Below, in pieces: positions 62,257 to 64,000 of a stretch of DNA of 64,000 nt (position 1 is the stretch's first letter; every line of letters begins with the position of its first letter). The notes beneath the pieces are model-generated. The model made no database searches. It was not told where the DNA came from and saw only the letters and a program-made list of their open reading frames with translations. The DNA is from Lachnospiraceae bacterium. Lineage in GTDB: Bacteria > Bacillota > Clostridia > Lachnospirales > Lachnospiraceae. The stretch covers positions 62,001 to 126,000 of the forward strand of contig CAJTGD010000002.1 of NCBI GenBank assembly GCA_910575475.1, given 5' to 3'. The position numbers were made by a program, and so were the translations under genes.

Positions 62257-64000
62257 TTATAGTTTACTCATAAATGCATGAACTTCTTCTCCACAAGTAC
62301 CATGGCTATTGGATATGACTTCCTTATATAATTCTATCTCACTTTCCCTGTCAAATTGATTGCCTATAGTAGACCCATCAAGAAAATTGCGAATGGAATT
62401 AAATGCATTCTCGTGGCAACAATACCGGAGCTGTTCTGATGAACGGCAGAATCCCGGCTCATGTGCTTTTAATTCCTCAATGTCGAATTGAATCTTTAAC
62501 TCAACAAAATTATTTGTCTCAAGACAAATCTCATATAGTTTTCTTTTAGGATATGAAAAAAGCATTGCTTTTCCTTTTTCATCTGGCCACCCCCATATAA
62601 AACTGCTTTTTGCAGTAGTGTAAAAATATTCGTTTCCTTCTCCATCATCAAAAGGAGTTTTCCACTCTGTCATTTTTCCTGTTTTGGTATTGAGACAGAT
62701 ATACATATTAGCGTAGTCGGGAGTAAGATATAGACATTCTCCGCAAAGTATACCGCTGCTAAATGCTCTTTCAACGTGCTCATCCCCAGACATCGGATCC
62801 AAACATTGGAATCCTTGCGGAAACTCGTCATACTTCTCAACCTCATTTGTATCAGGGTTCCATCTTACAATGTGGAGTAAGTCACCTTCATAAGGTAATA
62901 ACCAGAAACCATCTATATGCGGTATAATAATTCTATATCCACATTCGGATTTTATAGGAATTTCTACAATCTGATGTTTCCCGGTTTCTATATCGAACAT
63001 GTATACCCGATTATCTGTCGGGGATGTTAAATAGAGCTTTCCATTTTTACCACCAAGTCCCCCAAATTTTAGAGTACCATTCACTTCTTTTACAAATACA
63101 TCTATATCATCTCTAAAATATTTAATTGTATCATCTGTAACATCGTACCTAACAATCGCAGGATACCCATATGGCAGTAATATAAGATAATTTCCGCAAT
63201 TCAGTGCGCAGAAGAAATTACATGTTACTGATTCAACTCGTTCCAATGCAATCTTCTTTTTCTCCCCCAATTCATCAATTACTAGAATATTTTGTGCATT
63301 TTGCGGACATACATATAGTTTTTGATCAACCTCATAAACTATGTTATAGTCTCCACCATATACATAATCTGCCAAATCACATAAATATTTATAGTCATGT
63401 GCAAATGGCTGAGACACATACAATCTGTTTCCCTGGGTTATAGAAAATCTGTTGCCCTCAGTATAATTGAATCCCGGATATACTTCTCCTCTCCAACTAT
63501 TCTCATCAGGTTCACTATGCAACTTATTATTTAATATAAACATCGGCTTCCCCACAATTCCAAACAAGGAAGTCACAGATGTCCCTGCATCTCCGATATA
63601 TGCATCACATAAGGCAATTGTATCCTCCATATCCGGTGTATCATCATAGATTCCCAGCTCTTTATCAAGAAATTCTCTTTTTAATGTCAGATATTCCTCT
63701 CTATACATTGGTCGCATGGAATCAAACGTAGACTCCAGCAACGGATGCGGACGCCACAGAAGACATGCGTCTTCCCTTCCCTCAAAACAGGAAAATATAT
63801 ATTTTATTTTCTTCAAAAAATCTTCCGTCTCACTAAGCATCCCACCAATACTGGTATTATAAAAATATACTTTCCGCCCTTCCATTTTCTTTTTCCAATC
63901 TGCAGGTGGTTCCGGCGGATTCTGACATTTTCGTATAATCTTGTCAAATTTCGGTGATCCAAACGGAAGGAACTTTTCATCCGGGATCCTCTCATCAAAA
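62257..64000 (-). CDS. CDP-glycerol glycerophosphotransferase-like protein, 3' part
   Basis: The reading frame is open to the right edge, so the start lies outside. Visible near the edge are FGSPKFDKIIRKC and MEGRKVYFYNTSIGGML, then CLLWRPHPLLESTFDSM and DTIALCDAYIGDAGTSVTSL with FGIVGKPMFILNN, the donor-binding region of CDP-glycerol glycerophosphotransferases (TagF/TagB type) as found in Lachnospiraceae. The last ~350 residues are a beta-rich region with repeated hydrophobic and acidic strands (for example GKLYLTSPTDNRVYMFDIET, MYICLNTKTGKMTEWKTPFD) that looks like a beta-propeller. An ATG at 63885 is internal, not the true start. Confidence 0.7.
   Translation of the reverse strand, partial: FDERIPDEKFLPFGSPKFDKIIRKCQNPPEPPADWKKKMEGRKVYFYNTSIGGMLSETEDFLKKIKYIFSCFEGREDACLLWRPHPLLESTFDSMRPMYREEYLTLKREFLDKELGIYDDTPDMEDTIALCDAYIGDAGTSVTSLFGIVGKPMFILNNKLHSEPDENSWRGEVYPGFNYTEGNRFSITQGNRLYVSQPFAHDYKYLCDLADYVYGGDYNIVYEVDQKLYVCPQNAQNILVIDELGEKKKIALERVESVTCNFFCALNCGNYLILLPYGYPAIVRYDVTDDTIKYFRDDIDVFVKEVNGTLKFGGLGGKNGKLYLTSPTDNRVYMFDIETGKHQIVEIPIKSECGYRIIIPHIDGFWLLPYEGDLLHIVRWNPDTNEVEKYDEFPQGFQCLDPMSGDEHVERAFSSGILCGECLYLTPDYANMYICLNTKTGKMTEWKTPFDDGEGNEYFYTTAKSSFIWGWPDEKGKAMLFSYPKRKLYEICLETNNFVELKIQFDIEELKAHEPGFCRSSEQLRYCCHENAFNSIRNFLDGSTIGNQFDRESEIELYKEVISNSHGTCGEEVHAFMSKL

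Noticed and set aside
1..64000. tRNA, rRNA, CRISPR arrays, classical insertion sequences
   Set aside because: None seen: no cloverleaf-like or rRNA stretches, no spaced short repeats, and no transposase; the only recombinase is the small serine enzyme at 33749-34378.

Overview
The window is from a motile Gram-positive of the Clostridia, most likely a Lachnospiraceae. The flagellar gene order, FlbD-type and SLT-domain flagellar proteins, strong AGGAGG ribosome sites, short flagellins without D2/D3 domains, and many AAA-ATPase-like/PDDEXK and DUF4422/RgpF-type genes all fit. This assignment is inference; there is no rRNA or other marker in the window.

1-21.9 kb (minus strand): a large flagellar and chemotaxis operon, read right to left: SLT-domain protein, flgB, fliE, fliF, fliG, fliH, fliI, fliJ, fliK, flgD, a TIGR02530-type gene, flgE, flbD, motA, motB, fliM, cheY, flgC, fliY, fliO, a fused fliP-fliR remnant, flhB, flhA and the start of fliA (sigma-28). 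Two things are wrong with the standard plan. flgC has left its place between flgB and fliE and sits between cheY and fliY. The fliP-fliQ-fliR block is collapsed into one 164-codon in-frame chimera (FliP N-terminus joined to FliR C-terminus, no FliQ), which should break the export gate unless complete copies exist elsewhere.

22-25.3 kb (plus): a methyl-accepting chemotaxis protein with its own terminator, and a family 2 glycosyltransferase with TPR repeats.

25.5-41 kb: the most striking part. Two flagellin cassettes face away from each other as imperfect inverted arms. Each has a flagellin, a 671-residue GT2-TPR glycosyltransferase and a 396-residue CgeB-like glycosyltransferase; the right cassette has one more GT2-TPR gene. 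Between them is a 4.6-kb segment with two tandem AAA-ATPase-like/PDDEXK genes and a small serine recombinase. The segment is bounded by two inverted 26-bp sites, each an imperfect palindrome of 12-bp half-sites around a GT core, and arm identity begins right at that core. The one good sigma-28-like promoter lies just inside the right site and fires outward into flagellin 2. The simplest reading is a DNA-inversion switch that picks which flagellin, with its matching glycosylation enzymes, is made. In this sequence cassette 2 is ON and cassette 1 OFF.

41-64 kb (minus): a glycan gene cluster read right to left from beyond the window. It holds a CDP-glycerol glycerophosphotransferase-like protein, LicD, an FkbM methyltransferase, three GT2 enzymes, a GT4 enzyme, a fucosyltransferase-like fusion, three RgpF-like and two DUF4422 proteins, a 793-residue multi-enzyme (methyltransferase, kinase-like, Rossmann, cytidylyltransferase), two sugar-phosphate isomerase-like TIM barrels and a methyltransferase. 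Thirteen of these 17 proteins carry an extra Rossmann-like GxGxxG module at one end or in the middle. The part from about 48 to 64 kb is visibly more AT-rich than the flagellar operon. The cluster probably makes a surface or flagellar glycan; its neighbourhood to the flagellin glycosyltransferases suggests, but does not prove, a link.
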